DNA from: Sphingomicrobium clamense
GTDB lineage: Bacteria > Pseudomonadota > Alphaproteobacteria > Sphingomonadales > Sphingomonadaceae
NCBI RefSeq assembly: GCF_019264355.1
Contig: NZ_JAHVAH010000001.1
Coordinates: forward strand, 2,135,990-2,199,989
Direction of reading: 5' to 3'
DNA length: 64,000 bases
The stretch's first letter is position 1. The number at the start of each line of letters is the position of its first letter. Positions 37,125 to 46,596 of the stretch are shown one piece after another. The translations under genes and the position numbers were made by a program. Under the pieces are notes generated by a model. That model was not told the DNA's origin. It ran no database searches and saw nothing but the letters and a program-made list of their open reading frames with translations.

Positions 37125-37787
37125 ATGGTTCCCCTTTCGTTCGCAGACCGTAACTTTGTCGCCCTTCCTTCGGGCGCGCTTTGGTGGCAGGCGCAATCCG
37201 CCCTGCTGGTCGCGGACTTACACCTTGAAAAGGCCAGCTTTTTCGCCCGTTTCGGCCAGATGCTCCCGCCCCATGACAGCCACGAGACCCTGACCCGCGT
37301 CGAACACGACATTCAGCAAACCGACGCTCAGTCCGTCTACTGCCTCGGCGACAGTTTCCACGACAAGTTCGGCTGCGACCGCCTGCCCCAAAACGCCCGC
37401 GACCTCCTCACCCGCCTGACCGAAACGGTCGATTGGGCCTGGATCACCGGCAACCACGATGCGGGCTTCATCGACCATTGCGGCGGCAGCATCGCCGACG
37501 AGGTCGAACTGGACGGCGTGATCCTGCGTCACGAGGCCGAGCTTGGCGAGCCCCGTCCCGAAATGAGCGGCCACTACCACCCCAAGCTGCGCGTGAAGGC
37601 ACGCGGGCGGCGGGTGTCGCGGCGCTGTTTCGTCGCCAGCGCGACCAAGCTGATCCTGCCGGCCTACGGCGCGTTGACGGGCGGGCTCGACGCCGCGCAT
37701 CCCGAAATCGTGAAGAAGGTCGGCCAGTCCGCCGAGGCCTTGGTACCGGTCAGCGACCGGCTCTTGCGTTTCCCGATCGCCGCCTAG
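37125..37787 (+). CDS. pdeM: Ligase-associated endonuclease/phosphoesterase PdeM
   Basis: 220-residue calcineurin-like metallophosphoesterase. Metal-binding motifs in order: DLHLEK (Asp31, His33), GDSFHD (Asp76), GNHD (Asn110-Asp112), a further His in RHEAEL, and GHYHP (His150, His152). This is the pattern of PdeM, which is encoded with ATP-dependent ligase, Lhr helicase and exonuclease. The stop TAG shares CTAG with the convergent pabB gene. Confidence 0.92.
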   Translation: MVPLSFADRNFVALPSGALWWQAQSALLVADLHLEKASFFARFGQMLPPHDSHETLTRVEHDIQQTDAQSVYCLGDSFHDKFGCDRLPQNARDLLTRLTETVDWAWITGNHDAGFIDHCGGSIADEVELDGVILRHEAELGEPRPEMSGHYHPKLRVKARGRRVSRRCFVASATKLILPAYGALTGGLDAAHPEIVKKVGQSAEALVPVSDRLLRFPIAA

Positions 37788-39532
37788 ACCAGCCGCGCCG
37801 CGAGCAGGCCGCGCGCGGACGAGCCGATGAAGAAGCCATTCGCAAGATCAGCGCGGGTCACGTCGCCCTCGACTGCCTTGCCTTCATCGATCATCCCCTG
37901 ACGGAAGACACCTGGCATCAGCCCTGCGCTGCGCGGCGGGGTGACCAGCGTGCCATCTCGCTCGACGAAAACCGACGAGCGGCTCCCTTCGGTAATCGTC
38001 CCGTCGGCGCGTTCGAAGACAACTTCGTGCGCCTCGCTCGTCTTCCGAGGATCGTCATAGAATGCGCGGTCGGTCGTCTTGTAGTCGAGACGGAAGTCGC
38101 CCGGCTCAACCTCCATCGGCACGACCTCCACCGATACCGGTTCGGTCGGCGGATCACCAAGGGGCCGCACCTCGATCGCCATCGCGCCGGTCCGCGACGC
38201 GAGCAGTCGGACCAGCGACACGTCGGGCTTGCCGAACGTCGCCGCCTGCAGCTCGTTGCGGGCATCGTGACGGTCGTAGGCAAAGCCGAGAGCGGCCGCC
38301 GCTTCCTTCATGCGCAGCAAGTGCGCCTCGAGGGCGATGATCCCCTCTTCCGGATCGTAACGCATGGTTTCGATAAGATCGAATTCGCTCGCCGCGTCTT
38401 CCACGAACTTCCCCTTGAGACGGCACTCGGCCCACTCATGGCGCGGCACCGAATCGACGACAAGCCCCGATCCGAGTCCAAGCCGCGCCTGTGACGAGCC
38501 CGCCACACGTTCGAGCGTACGGATCATGACATTGAAGGCCGCATCGCCATTCGGCGACATCCAGCCCATCGAGCCAGTATAGGCGCCGCGCGGCTCCGGC
38601 TCGAGCTCACGCAGTGCCTTGATCGCCGCAATCTTGGGCGCGCCCGTCACCGACCCGCACGGGAACAATTTCTCGATCGCATCGACCGCCGTCATGCCGG
38701 GCGCCAGTTCGGCCTCGATCTCGGACACCATCTGGTGGACCGTCGGGTAGGTTTCGACCGCAAAGAGCTTCGGCACCCGCACCGTCCCGGGCACTGCGAC
38801 CCGCGCCATGTCATTGCGCAGCAGGTCGACGATCATCAGATTTTCCGCCCGTTGCTTTTCGTCGGCGGCAAGCTCCTTAGCCAACTTCCGGTCGATCTCT
38901 GGGCTTTCCCCGCGCGGCGCGGTCCCCTTCATTGGTTTTGCAGAGAGACAACCATTTTCGACCTTAAAAAATTGTTCAGGCGAAACAGAAATTAGTTCGT
39001 AGCTTTCCGTCGCAAGCACACCGCCCCAACCGCCGGTTCCGTGCGATCGCAATGCGCGGTAAAGCCCCAGCGCGCTGCCGCCCACCGCAACATCGTTCTG
39101 AAAGGTGAGGTTGGCCTGGTAATAGTCGCCCGCAAACAGCGCCTCGCGCACCCGTTCGACCGCCGCCACATATTTTGCTTCGGCTATCCTTGGGACTGGC
39201 GAGGCGACACGACCCTCACGGTCCGAGAGCAAGTCCTCGATGTCTGCCTTCGAAAGCCTCTGCGGCGCGTCGAACAGACCGAACCACAAGAGCGGCCTAT
39301 CCCCTTGGCGCGCCGATGCCTCAAGCGCCGGGTCGAGCGCATGACCGGCTTCGTAGCCAAGATATCCGGCGGCATAGTTGCCCTCGGCAAGCGCCGTGCG
39401 CAGCCGCTCGAGCGCGGGCCGCACCTGCCCCAATCGCTCGGCGACCACCACTTCGCGCGGGCTTTCGAACAGCAGCGCGCCAGCCTCGCTGTCGGGCCGT
39501 GCATCGTCGAATAGGCAGAAGGGCGCGTCCAT
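37784..39532 (-). CDS. pabB: Aminodeoxychorismate synthase component I fused to aminodeoxychorismate lyase-like domain
   Basis: 582 residues. The N-terminal 380 are PabB (chorismate-binding: GDYYQANLTF, then KPMKGTAPRG, AENLMIVDLLRNDMARV, and GSVTGAPKIAAIKAL). The C-terminal 195 are a PLP fold-type IV domain related to PabC (EFDLIETMRYDPEEGI, ending in EGSRSSVFVERDG and TRADLANGFFIGSSARG). Together they would make 4-aminobenzoate for folate, with a glutamine amidotransferase (PabA) supplied elsewhere. ATG 39532 (MDAPFCLFDDARP) is chosen since upstream sequence is not family-like. Confidence 0.92.
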   Translation of the reverse strand: MDAPFCLFDDARPDSEAGALLFESPREVVVAERLGQVRPALERLRTALAEGNYAAGYLGYEAGHALDPALEASARQGDRPLLWFGLFDAPQRLSKADIEDLLSDREGRVASPVPRIAEAKYVAAVERVREALFAGDYYQANLTFQNDVAVGGSALGLYRALRSHGTGGWGGVLATESYELISVSPEQFFKVENGCLSAKPMKGTAPRGESPEIDRKLAKELAADEKQRAENLMIVDLLRNDMARVAVPGTVRVPKLFAVETYPTVHQMVSEIEAELAPGMTAVDAIEKLFPCGSVTGAPKIAAIKALRELEPEPRGAYTGSMGWMSPNGDAAFNVMIRTLERVAGSSQARLGLGSGLVVDSVPRHEWAECRLKGKFVEDAASEFDLIETMRYDPEEGIIALEAHLLRMKEAAAALGFAYDRHDARNELQAATFGKPDVSLVRLLASRTGAMAIEVRPLGDPPTEPVSVEVVPMEVEPGDFRLDYKTTDRAFYDDPRKTSEAHEVVFERADGTITEGSRSSVFVERDGTLVTPPRSAGLMPGVFRQGMIDEGKAVEGDVTRADLANGFFIGSSARGLLAARLV

Positions 39533-39630
39533 TCTCCATCGCCTAGGCCCGCCATTCGTCGAGGTCCAGCTTGCCAGCGCCCCGCGACAATGCTTCCTTC
39601 GCGCCGACCAAATCACAGGGGACACCGCAC

Positions 39631-41553
39631 ATGATCTTTCGCTCCGCTCTCGCCACCCTCCTGATCGGCACCGCCTCTCCCGCGCTCGCGCAGGACGTGA
39701 TGGACAAGCCCAGCACGCTCACCGCCAGCGGCATGCCCGATATCCCGGCCGAAATTTACGACGATGCGCGCGGCTATCTCGAGGGGCGCAGCGCGGGGTT
39801 CCGTGGTTGGGACCCCAAGGACGGATCGATGCTGATCAGCACCCGTTTCGGCAATGTCAGCCAGATTCACCGCGTCACCATGCCGCTCGGCATGCGCCAG
39901 CAGATTACGTTCGAGAGCGAGCCGGTCGGCGCAAGCCTTAGCCCGGACGGCGAAACCATGATCGTCTCCAAGGATGCGGGCGGCAGCGAATTCAACCAGC
40001 TCTATCTCTACGACAATGCCCGCCTCACCCTCCTCACCGACGGCGAAAGCCGCAACGGCATGGGCCCCTGGATGGAGGATAGCAGCGCCTTCGCCTTCGG
40101 ATCGACCAAGCGCAACGGCCGCGAAAGCGACATCTACTTGATGAACCCCGCGAATCCGTCCTCGGCGCGCATGATCTTCGAGGCCCCGACCGTCGGCTAT
40201 TATGCCGCCGCCTTCTCGCCCGACGGCAGCAAGCTGGTCATCGGCCATTACACCTCGGTCCAGAAGAATGACTATTACCTGCTCGACCTGGCGTCGGGCG
40301 AGGTTGCCCCGATCGGCGATCCCTCTCGCGTCATTTCGCAGATGGGCGCGGGATTCGACAATGACGGCAATCTCTGGGTTACCTCCGACGAAGGATCCGA
40401 CTTCAAGCGGCTCGGCATGCTCGACCTCGCCACCGGCGCCTTCACCACAGTCGGCGATTTCGGCGACTGGGACGTGTCGGGCTTCGTCATCTCCGATGAC
40501 GGCAGCATGATGGCGATCGAGACCAGCGAGGCCGGCCTCTCCAAGCTCTACCTTCGCGACATGGCGAGCGGCACGATCCGCCCGGTCACGACGCTTCCGC
40601 CCGGCGTCGTCGGCGGGTTCGATTTCTCGCCCGACAACACGCTTGGCATGACGCTGACGTCCAACAAGGGCACCGACGCCTACGCGCTCGACACCGACAC
40701 GCTCGAGCTGACCCGCTGGACGAAGAGCGAGAGCGGCGGCATCGACCTCGACCGCAATGCCGATCCCGAGATCGTTAGCATCGAGAGCTTCGACGGCGAG
40801 CGCGTCACCGGACTGCTCTATCGCCCCGACCCATCGAAATTTCCGGGACCGCGCCCACTGATCATCGACATTCACGGCGGCCCCGAAGGACAGACCGCAG
40901 CGACCTCGCGCGGCACCGACAATTATTACGTCAACGAACTCGGCTACGCCCGCTTCTACCCCAACGTGCGCGGCTCGACCGGCTTCGGTAAGCGCTTCGT
41001 CAGCCTCGATAACGGCCCGTTCCTGCGCGAAAACAGTGTCAAGGATATCGGCGCCTTCCTCGACCATTTCGCGAGCGACGCAGCGATCGATTCCGACCGG
41101 ATCGGCGTGACCGGGGGCAGCTATGGCGGCTACATGTGCTACGCCACCGCCATCCATTATCCCGACAAGGTCAACGGCGCGGTTTGCAACGTCGCCATCT
41201 CCTCCTTCGTCACCTTCCTCGAGAATACGCAGGATTATCGCCGTGACCTGCGCCGCGCCGAATATGGCGACGAGCGCGATCCGGAGCAGCGCGCCAAGCT
41301 GGTCGAAATCTCGCCCATGACCCGCATCACCGAGATCAGCGACCCGCTGTTCGTCATCCAGGGCGCCAACGACCCGCGCGTTCCCAAGTCGGAGGCCGAC
41401 CAACTGGTCGCCAAGGTGCGCGAGGCGGGCCAGGACGTCTGGTATCTCGTCGGCGAAAATGAAGGCCACGGCTTCGCCAAGAAGGACAATCGCGATTATC
41501 AGATCGCTGCCGAAATCCTGTTCTGGAGCCAGGTCATGGGAGAGAATAACTAA
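39631..41553 (+). CDS. Secreted S9-family prolyl oligopeptidase-like peptidase
   Basis: 640 residues. The signal peptide MIFRSALATLLIGTASPALA ends after ALA. The N-terminal beta propeller has repeats such as AAFSPDGSKLVIGHYTSVQK. The C-terminal alpha/beta-hydrolase domain carries the triad: Ser497 in GGSYGGYM, Asp581 in GANDPRVP, His613 in NEGHGFAKK. Probably degrades peptides in the periplasm. The stop overlaps the ATG of the dipeptidase by one base, so the two form a peptide-degradation pair. Confidence 0.93.
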   Translation: MIFRSALATLLIGTASPALAQDVMDKPSTLTASGMPDIPAEIYDDARGYLEGRSAGFRGWDPKDGSMLISTRFGNVSQIHRVTMPLGMRQQITFESEPVGASLSPDGETMIVSKDAGGSEFNQLYLYDNARLTLLTDGESRNGMGPWMEDSSAFAFGSTKRNGRESDIYLMNPANPSSARMIFEAPTVGYYAAAFSPDGSKLVIGHYTSVQKNDYYLLDLASGEVAPIGDPSRVISQMGAGFDNDGNLWVTSDEGSDFKRLGMLDLATGAFTTVGDFGDWDVSGFVISDDGSMMAIETSEAGLSKLYLRDMASGTIRPVTTLPPGVVGGFDFSPDNTLGMTLTSNKGTDAYALDTDTLELTRWTKSESGGIDLDRNADPEIVSIESFDGERVTGLLYRPDPSKFPGPRPLIIDIHGGPEGQTAATSRGTDNYYVNELGYARFYPNVRGSTGFGKRFVSLDNGPFLRENSVKDIGAFLDHFASDAAIDSDRIGVTGGSYGGYMCYATAIHYPDKVNGAVCNVAISSFVTFLENTQDYRRDLRRAEYGDERDPEQRAKLVEISPMTRITEISDPLFVIQGANDPRVPKSEADQLVAKVREAGQDVWYLVGENEGHGFAKKDNRDYQIAAEILFWSQVMGENN

Positions 41554-42788
41554 TGCTCAGCGCCGTCATCGCGGCCAGTATTGCCGCACAGCCCACGCCC
41601 GTTCCCGAAATCGCGCCCGACGTGAAGGCGCGGATCGACCGCATCCTTGCCGAGACTCCGCTGGTCGACGGGCATAACGACCTGCCGATCGCGACGCGCT
41701 TCCGCCGCGAGGGCGATGTCGCCAACCTCCAGAGCGATAGCGAACCGCTCCATACCGACATGGACCGGCTTAAGGCGGGCGGTGTCGGGGCGCAGCTCTG
41801 GTCGGTCTATATCCCCGCCAGCATCACCGGCGACGAGGCGGTGCGCTACACGATCGAACAGATCGACATTACCGACCGGCTGATCGCGGCCTATCCCGAT
41901 ACGCTCGCCTGGGCAGACACTGCGGACGAGATCGAAGCGATCCATGCCAGCGGCCGCATCGCCTCCTTCGCGGGGATCGAGGGCGGGCACCAGATTGGCG
42001 GCAATCTCGCCGCACTCCGCCAGTTCCGCAAGCTCGGTGCGATCTACATGACGCTCACCCATTCGGCGACCACCGGCTGGGCCGACAGCGCCACCGATGC
42101 GCCCAAGCATGACGGCCTGTCCGACTTTGGCGTCGAAGTCATCAAGGAGATGAACCGCATCGGCATGCTGGTCGATTTGAGCCACGTCACCGAAGCGGCC
42201 ATGCACGACGCGCTCGATGCCTCGCGCGCGCCGGTCATCTTCTCGCACAGCAGCGCGCGCGGCGTCGGCGGCCACCCGCGCAACGTGCCCGACAGCGTGC
42301 TCGAACGCCTTTCCGACAATGGCGGGGTGGTTATGGTCACCTTCGTTCCCAGCTTCATCAGCGACGAGAATTGGGATTGGTTCGCCAATCGCAGCGCCTA
42401 TCGCGCGCGTCACGAAGCCAAGCATCCGGGTGAGACCCCCGAGGAGCTCGCCGCGGCGCTGGAACGCTGGGAAGAGCGCAATCCGATGCCGCGCGTAACC
42501 GTTTCAATGGTAGCCAACCATGTCGATCATATCGCCAGGGTCGCCGGCTACGATCATGTCGGCATCGGCGGCGATTTCGACGGGATCAGCTCGACCGTCG
42601 ACGGGCTCGACAGCGTCGACGATTATCCCAACCTGTTCGCCGAACTGATCGCGCGCGGCTGGTCGGACGAGAATCTCGCCAAGCTCGCGGGTGGCAATTT
42701 CCTGCGTGCCTTGCGCGGTGCCGAAGCAGCGGCTGCAGCGATGGCCGATGTCCCGCCCTCGCTCGACAAGCCCGACATGGAAGACTAA
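41553..42788 (+). CDS. M19-family (membrane-type) dipeptidase
   Basis: 411 residues, metal-dependent dipeptidase (renal dipeptidase family). HxD metal motif His41/Asp43 in LVDGHNDLP, the bridging Glu in GIEGGHQIGG, two His in the LVDLSHVTEAAM and VIFSHSSARG segments, and Asp in VGIGGDFDGI. The N-terminus is short and weakly hydrophobic, so export is uncertain. Coupled to the S9 peptidase gene. Confidence 0.93.
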   Translation: MLSAVIAASIAAQPTPVPEIAPDVKARIDRILAETPLVDGHNDLPIATRFRREGDVANLQSDSEPLHTDMDRLKAGGVGAQLWSVYIPASITGDEAVRYTIEQIDITDRLIAAYPDTLAWADTADEIEAIHASGRIASFAGIEGGHQIGGNLAALRQFRKLGAIYMTLTHSATTGWADSATDAPKHDGLSDFGVEVIKEMNRIGMLVDLSHVTEAAMHDALDASRAPVIFSHSSARGVGGHPRNVPDSVLERLSDNGGVVMVTFVPSFISDENWDWFANRSAYRARHEAKHPGETPEELAAALERWEERNPMPRVTVSMVANHVDHIARVAGYDHVGIGGDFDGISSTVDGLDSVDDYPNLFAELIARGWSDENLAKLAGGNFLRALRGAEAAAAAMADVPPSLDKPDMED

Positions 42789-42800
42789 ACGCCCGCCACC

Positions 42801-43466
42801 ATGTCCGACACTCCGCCCCTCAGGCTGGCGATCATCCCGGTGACGCCGCTCCAGCAGAATTGCTCGCTCATCGTTTGCGCGAAGACCAACAAGGCTGCGC
42901 TGGTCGATCCTGGCGGCGACCTCGACAAGCTCAAGGCCGCGATCGAACAGACCGGAGTGGAGATGGAGAAAATCCTGATCACCCACGGACATATCGACCA
43001 TTGCGGTTCGGCAAAGGTGCTGGCCGAGGAGCTGGGGCTGAAGATCGAGGGGCCACAGGAGGAAGATCGCTTCTGGATCTCGCGGCTCGAGGAGGACGGT
43101 GCGCGCTACGGGGTCCCCGGTGTCCCGTTCGAACCTGACCGCTGGCTCGAGGATGGCGATACGGTGACAGTGGGCGAGGTGACGATGAATGTCGCCCACT
43201 GCCCCGGCCACACGCCCGGCCACATCATTTTCCATAGCCCCGAGTCGAAGCTCGCGATCGTCGGCGATGTCCTGTTCAAGGGGTCGATCGGGCGCACGGA
43301 TTTTCCGCGCGGCAACCACCAGGACCTGCTCGATTCGATCACGCAGAAGCTCTGGCCGATGGGCGATGACACCGCCTTCGTCCCGGGCCATGGTCCGATG
43401 AGCACGTTCGGGGCGGAACGCGCCTCCAACCCCTTCGTGGGAGACGCCGCTCTGCAAGGGGGCTAG
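42801..43466 (+). CDS. Metallo-beta-lactamase-fold hydrolase, glyoxalase II-like
   Basis: 221 residues. The metal motif THGHIDH (His62, His64, Asp66, His67), the later His in HCPGHTPGHIIF, Asp in AIVGDVLFKGSIGRTDFPRG, and FVPGHGP match the YcbL/GloB-like subgroup. Likely a thioester hydrolase (type II glyoxalase activity), but the C-terminal GloB domain is missing, so the substrate is open. ATG 42801 lies 12 bases after the dipeptidase stop. Confidence 0.88.
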   Translation: MSDTPPLRLAIIPVTPLQQNCSLIVCAKTNKAALVDPGGDLDKLKAAIEQTGVEMEKILITHGHIDHCGSAKVLAEELGLKIEGPQEEDRFWISRLEEDGARYGVPGVPFEPDRWLEDGDTVTVGEVTMNVAHCPGHTPGHIIFHSPESKLAIVGDVLFKGSIGRTDFPRGNHQDLLDSITQKLWPMGDDTAFVPGHGPMSTFGAERASNPFVGDAALQGG

Positions 43467-43471
43467 AAGCC

Positions 43472-43499
43472 TTGCAACCCATGGGAAATCCGCTATAGA
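43472..43499 (+). promoter_or_regulatory. Sigma70-type promoter of the rpmF-plsX-fabH run
   Basis: TTGCAA and TATAGA are separated by 16 bases. The -10 box ends 102 bases before the rpmF ATG, leaving a leader of about 95 bases that contains a CGGGG-TTT-CCCCG hairpin (43532-43544) and a seven-T run (43571-43577). Confidence 0.65.
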
Positions 43500-43601
43500 G
43501 CGCCCCGTCTAGCGATGATCCGGCGCCGCCGCGGGGTTTCCCCGACGAGCTGGTCGCGGATGATCGCTCATTTTTTTGGTTTATTGTAAGAAGGTGCCGT
43601 C

Positions 43602-43781
43602 ATGGCCGTCCCTAAGAGAAAAACCACGCCCTCCAAGAAGGGCATGCGCCGCAGCCATCACGCGCTGAAGCCGGATGCATTCCAGGAATGCCCGAACTGC
43701 GGTGAACTCAAGCGCCCGCACAATATGTGCGATGCTTGCGGCCACTATAACGGTCGCCTGATCATCGAACCCGACGCCTAA
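43602..43781 (+). CDS. rpmF: 50S ribosomal protein L32
   Basis: 59 residues: [20 protein letters not shown], then four Cys (30, 33, 43, 46) as a zinc ribbon ([20 protein letters not shown]). This is the zinc-binding (C+) form of L32. Standard position before plsX and fabH, tying ribosome synthesis to fatty acid and phospholipid synthesis. AGAAGG precedes the ATG by 5 bases. Confidence 0.97.
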   Translation: MAVPKRKTTPSKKGMRRSHHALKPDAFQECPNCGELKRPHNMCDACGHYNGRLIIEPDA

Positions 43782-43808
43782 GTCGCTGGCGAGCTAAGGG
43801 AATAGCGC

Positions 43809-44858
43809 GTGGTCGCGAACCCGAGCATCGCCATCGACGCCATGGGTGGAGATGACGGCCCCGCGACGATGGTCGCCGGGGCCGCGCTTGCGCTCGACCG
43901 CGATCCCAGCCTGAAATTCCTGCTCTACGGCGACGAAACACAGGTCACTGCGGAGCTTGACGCGCATCCGCGCCTCAAGGCGGCGGCAACCCTGTGCCAC
44001 GCCGAAGACGCCATCGCCGGCACCGAAAAGCCGAGCCAGGCGATTCGCCGCGCCAAGACCACGTCGATGGGCATGGCGATCGGCGCGGTGAAAGACGATC
44101 GCGCCCACGCGGCGCTGTCGGCAGGCAATACCGGCGCGCTGATGGCGATGAGCAAGCTGGCGCTGCGCACGATGAGCGGGATCGATCGCCCGGCGCTTGC
44201 GGCGCTGCTCCCGACGCTTGGCGACAACGACGTGGTCATGCTCGACCTGGGCGCCAATACCGAATGCGACGCGCAAAACCTCGTGCAGTTCGCGGTGATG
44301 GGGTCGGCCTATGCCCGCACCGTCCTCGAACTCGACAAGCCCCGCGTCAAAATTCTCAACATCGGCACCGAGGAATTGAAGGGCACCGACGAGCTCAAGG
44401 AAGCTGCCGGCATGCTGCGCGAGGCCGATTACCTGCCGATGCAGTTCGGCGGGTTCACCGAGGGTGACAAGCTGGCGCGCGGCGATGTCGACGTGGTGGT
44501 GTGCGACGGCTTTTCGGGCAACATCGCGCTTAAGACCGCCGAGGGCACCGCGCGTTTCGTCACCGACCTGTTGCGCCGCGCATTCACCAGTTCGCTACGC
44601 TCGAAGGCGGGCTTCGCCTTGTCGCGCCCTGCGCTGCACCTCCTCAAGGTGCATCTCGACCCCAACAACCATAATGGCGCGGTCTTCCTCGGCCTCAACG
44701 GCTTGGTCGTGAAGAGCCATGGCAGTGCCAATGCCAAGGGCGTTGCCAATGCGATCCGCGTAGCCGCCTCGATGGTGCGCAACGACATCACGCAGCGGAT
44801 CACCGAAGATCTCGACAATTTCCGCGCCCACGCCTTCTCGGACGAGACGGCAGAGTGA
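43809..44858 (+). CDS. plsX: Phosphate acyltransferase PlsX
   Basis: Makes acyl-phosphate from acyl-ACP for phospholipid synthesis. 349 residues, GTG start. N-terminal [20 protein letters not shown], central [17 protein letters not shown] and [20 protein letters not shown], and the C-terminal [20 protein letters not shown] are all family signatures. The stop overlaps the fabH GTG start (GTGA). Confidence 0.96.
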   Translation: MVANPSIAIDAMGGDDGPATMVAGAALALDRDPSLKFLLYGDETQVTAELDAHPRLKAAATLCHAEDAIAGTEKPSQAIRRAKTTSMGMAIGAVKDDRAHAALSAGNTGALMAMSKLALRTMSGIDRPALAALLPTLGDNDVVMLDLGANTECDAQNLVQFAVMGSAYARTVLELDKPRVKILNIGTEELKGTDELKEAAGMLREADYLPMQFGGFTEGDKLARGDVDVVVCDGFSGNIALKTAEGTARFVTDLLRRAFTSSLRSKAGFALSRPALHLLKVHLDPNNHNGAVFLGLNGLVVKSHGSANAKGVANAIRVAASMVRNDITQRITEDLDNFRAHAFSDETAE

Positions 44859-45814
44859 CGCTTCGTTCGGTCATCAAAGGGTCGGGATCGGCCCTGCCCA
44901 AGCGTTGCGTCAGCAACGACGAACTCGCGCAGAAGGTCGACACGTCCGACGATTGGATTGTCGAGCGCACGGGCATTCGCCAGCGCTACCTCGCCGGCGA
45001 AGGCGAGACGACCTCGACGCTTGCCACCGAAGCTTCGCTGAAGGCGCTCGAGGCCGCAGGCATCGCGGCAAGCGACATCGACCTGATCGTCCTTGCGACC
45101 TGCACGCCCGACCAGACCTTCCCGGCCACCGCGACCACGGTCCAGGCCAATCTTGGTATCGACGACTGCATCGCCTTCGACGTCGCCGCGGTCTGCACCG
45201 GCTTCCTCTACGCCCTGAGCGTCGCCGACTCGATGCTGCGCGGCGGCAATGCCAAGCGCGCGCTGGTGATCGGCGCAGAAACGATGAGCCGCATCCTCGA
45301 CTGGGAAGATCGCGCGACCTGCGTGCTGTTCGGCGACGGCGCAGGCGCGATCGTCCTCGAAGCGGAAGAAGGCGAAGCCGGTCTCCTCGACACGCGCCTC
45401 CATGCGCAGGGGAAGCATAACGATCTTCTCTATGTCGATGGCGGCCCCTCCAGCACCCAAACGGTGGGGACGATCAAGATGCGCGGGCGCGAAGTCTTCC
45501 GCCACGCCGTGGTCAATCTGGCGGGCGTCCTGAAGGAAACGCTCGAAGGCGCGGGCCTCACGCCCGAGGACGTCGATTGGGTCGTCCCGCACCAGGCCAA
45601 CCAGCGCATCCTCGACGCCACCGCGAAGAAACTCGGCCTCCCCGACGAGATGGTCGTCATCACGGTCCACAAGCACGCCAACACCTCCGCAGCGTCGGTG
45701 CCGCTCGCCTTTGACGAGGCGGTGCGCGACGGGCGGATCCAGCGCGGGCAGGTCATCGTCATGGAAGCGATGGGCGGCGGACTGACTTGGGGCGCGGCCG
45801 TACTTCGCTATTGA
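44855..45814 (+). CDS. fabH: 3-oxoacyl-ACP synthase III (FabH)
   Basis: Starts fatty acid synthesis by condensing acetyl-CoA with malonyl-ACP. 319 residues with GTG start. Catalytic triad visible: Cys114 in [13 protein letters not shown], His246 in VPHQANQRI, Asn276 in [10 protein letters not shown]. Coupled to plsX by a four-base overlap. Confidence 0.96.
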   Translation: MTLRSVIKGSGSALPKRCVSNDELAQKVDTSDDWIVERTGIRQRYLAGEGETTSTLATEASLKALEAAGIAASDIDLIVLATCTPDQTFPATATTVQANLGIDDCIAFDVAAVCTGFLYALSVADSMLRGGNAKRALVIGAETMSRILDWEDRATCVLFGDGAGAIVLEAEEGEAGLLDTRLHAQGKHNDLLYVDGGPSSTQTVGTIKMRGREVFRHAVVNLAGVLKETLEGAGLTPEDVDWVVPHQANQRILDATAKKLGLPDEMVVITVHKHANTSAASVPLAFDEAVRDGRIQRGQVIVMEAMGGGLTWGAAVLRY

Positions 45815-45934
45815 ATTCACTCGAAAAATTGGTCAACAATGTCGCCAAGCGGTCGTCCTGACCGTTCGAGAGATTTCAGGTCTGCGGGCTCCAGGGGGGG
45901 TGTGCCGACCGCTAAATAGGGGGTGGAGAACCTT

Positions 45935-46261
45935 ATGGCCGATGCAGGAATTGCCCGCACGACCCATGATAGCGACGAGGCAGGAACGATGACCCGCGCG
46001 GACCTTGCCGACGTCGTGCACCGCAAGTTGGGCCTCAGCCGCGCCGAATCGGCGAACCTGGTCGAACGCGTCCTGTTCCACATGTGCCACTCGCTCTCCG
46101 AGGGCGAGAATGTGAAGATTTCCGGCTTCGGCAGCTTCATCCTGCGCGACAAGGGCGAGCGGATCGGCCGCAACCCGAAGACGGGCGTCGAAGTGCCGAT
46201 TGCACCGCGTCGCGTGATGACCTTCCGCGCCAGCCAGATCATGCGCGACAAGATCGCCTGA
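45935..46261 (+). CDS. ihfA: Integration host factor subunit alpha
   Basis: DNA-bending protein of the HU/IHF family. 108 residues from ATG 45935, which has GGTGGAG 7 bases upstream. The family core begins at an internal ATG (45989, [20 protein letters not shown], with GAGG 8 bases upstream), so an 18-residue extension or two start sites are possible. Core motifs: [20 protein letters not shown] and [20 protein letters not shown] with the DNA-intercalating Pro. It lies 120 bases after fabH and its stop overlaps the merR ATG (TGATG). Confidence 0.94.
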   Translation: MADAGIARTTHDSDEAGTMTRADLADVVHRKLGLSRAESANLVERVLFHMCHSLSEGENVKISGFGSFILRDKGERIGRNPKTGVEVPIAPRRVMTFRASQIMRDKIA

Positions 46262-46596
46262 TGGCGAAAGACCCCGGCGCCTTCCTGACCATCGGTGAGG
46301 TCTCCGAGAAGCTCGGGGTCGCCCAGCACATCCTAAGATATTGGGAAACCAAGTTTTACCAGCTCCGCCCGCTGCAGCGTGCAGGTAACCGACGATATTA
46401 CCGACCCGACGACGTCGCGCTCGCCGCGACGATCAACCGCCTCCTCAACGAAGAAGGCTATACGGTGAAGGGCGCGGTCAAAGCGCTCAAGGACGGCACG
46501 GTCGAACCGGCCGCTCCAGCCGAAACGCCTGCGCCGGCAATCGACGTGGCCGCGCTCAAGTCGATCCGCGACCGCCTCGCCGCGGCGATTTCTTAA
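46261..46596 (+). CDS. MerR-family transcriptional regulator
   Basis: 111 residues. The N-terminal winged helix-turn-helix is clear: FLTIGEVSEKLGVAQHILRY, then WETKFYQLRPLQRAGNRRYY and RPDDVALAATINRLLNEEGY. After a proline/alanine-rich linker a short helix follows (ALKSIRDRLAAAI), with no metal-binding Cys. A short MerR gene after ihfA is common in alphaproteobacteria. Target unknown. Its stop overlaps that of the convergent SixA gene in TTAA. Confidence 0.9.
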   Translation: MAKDPGAFLTIGEVSEKLGVAQHILRYWETKFYQLRPLQRAGNRRYYRPDDVALAATINRLLNEEGYTVKGAVKALKDGTVEPAAPAETPAPAIDVAALKSIRDRLAAAIS

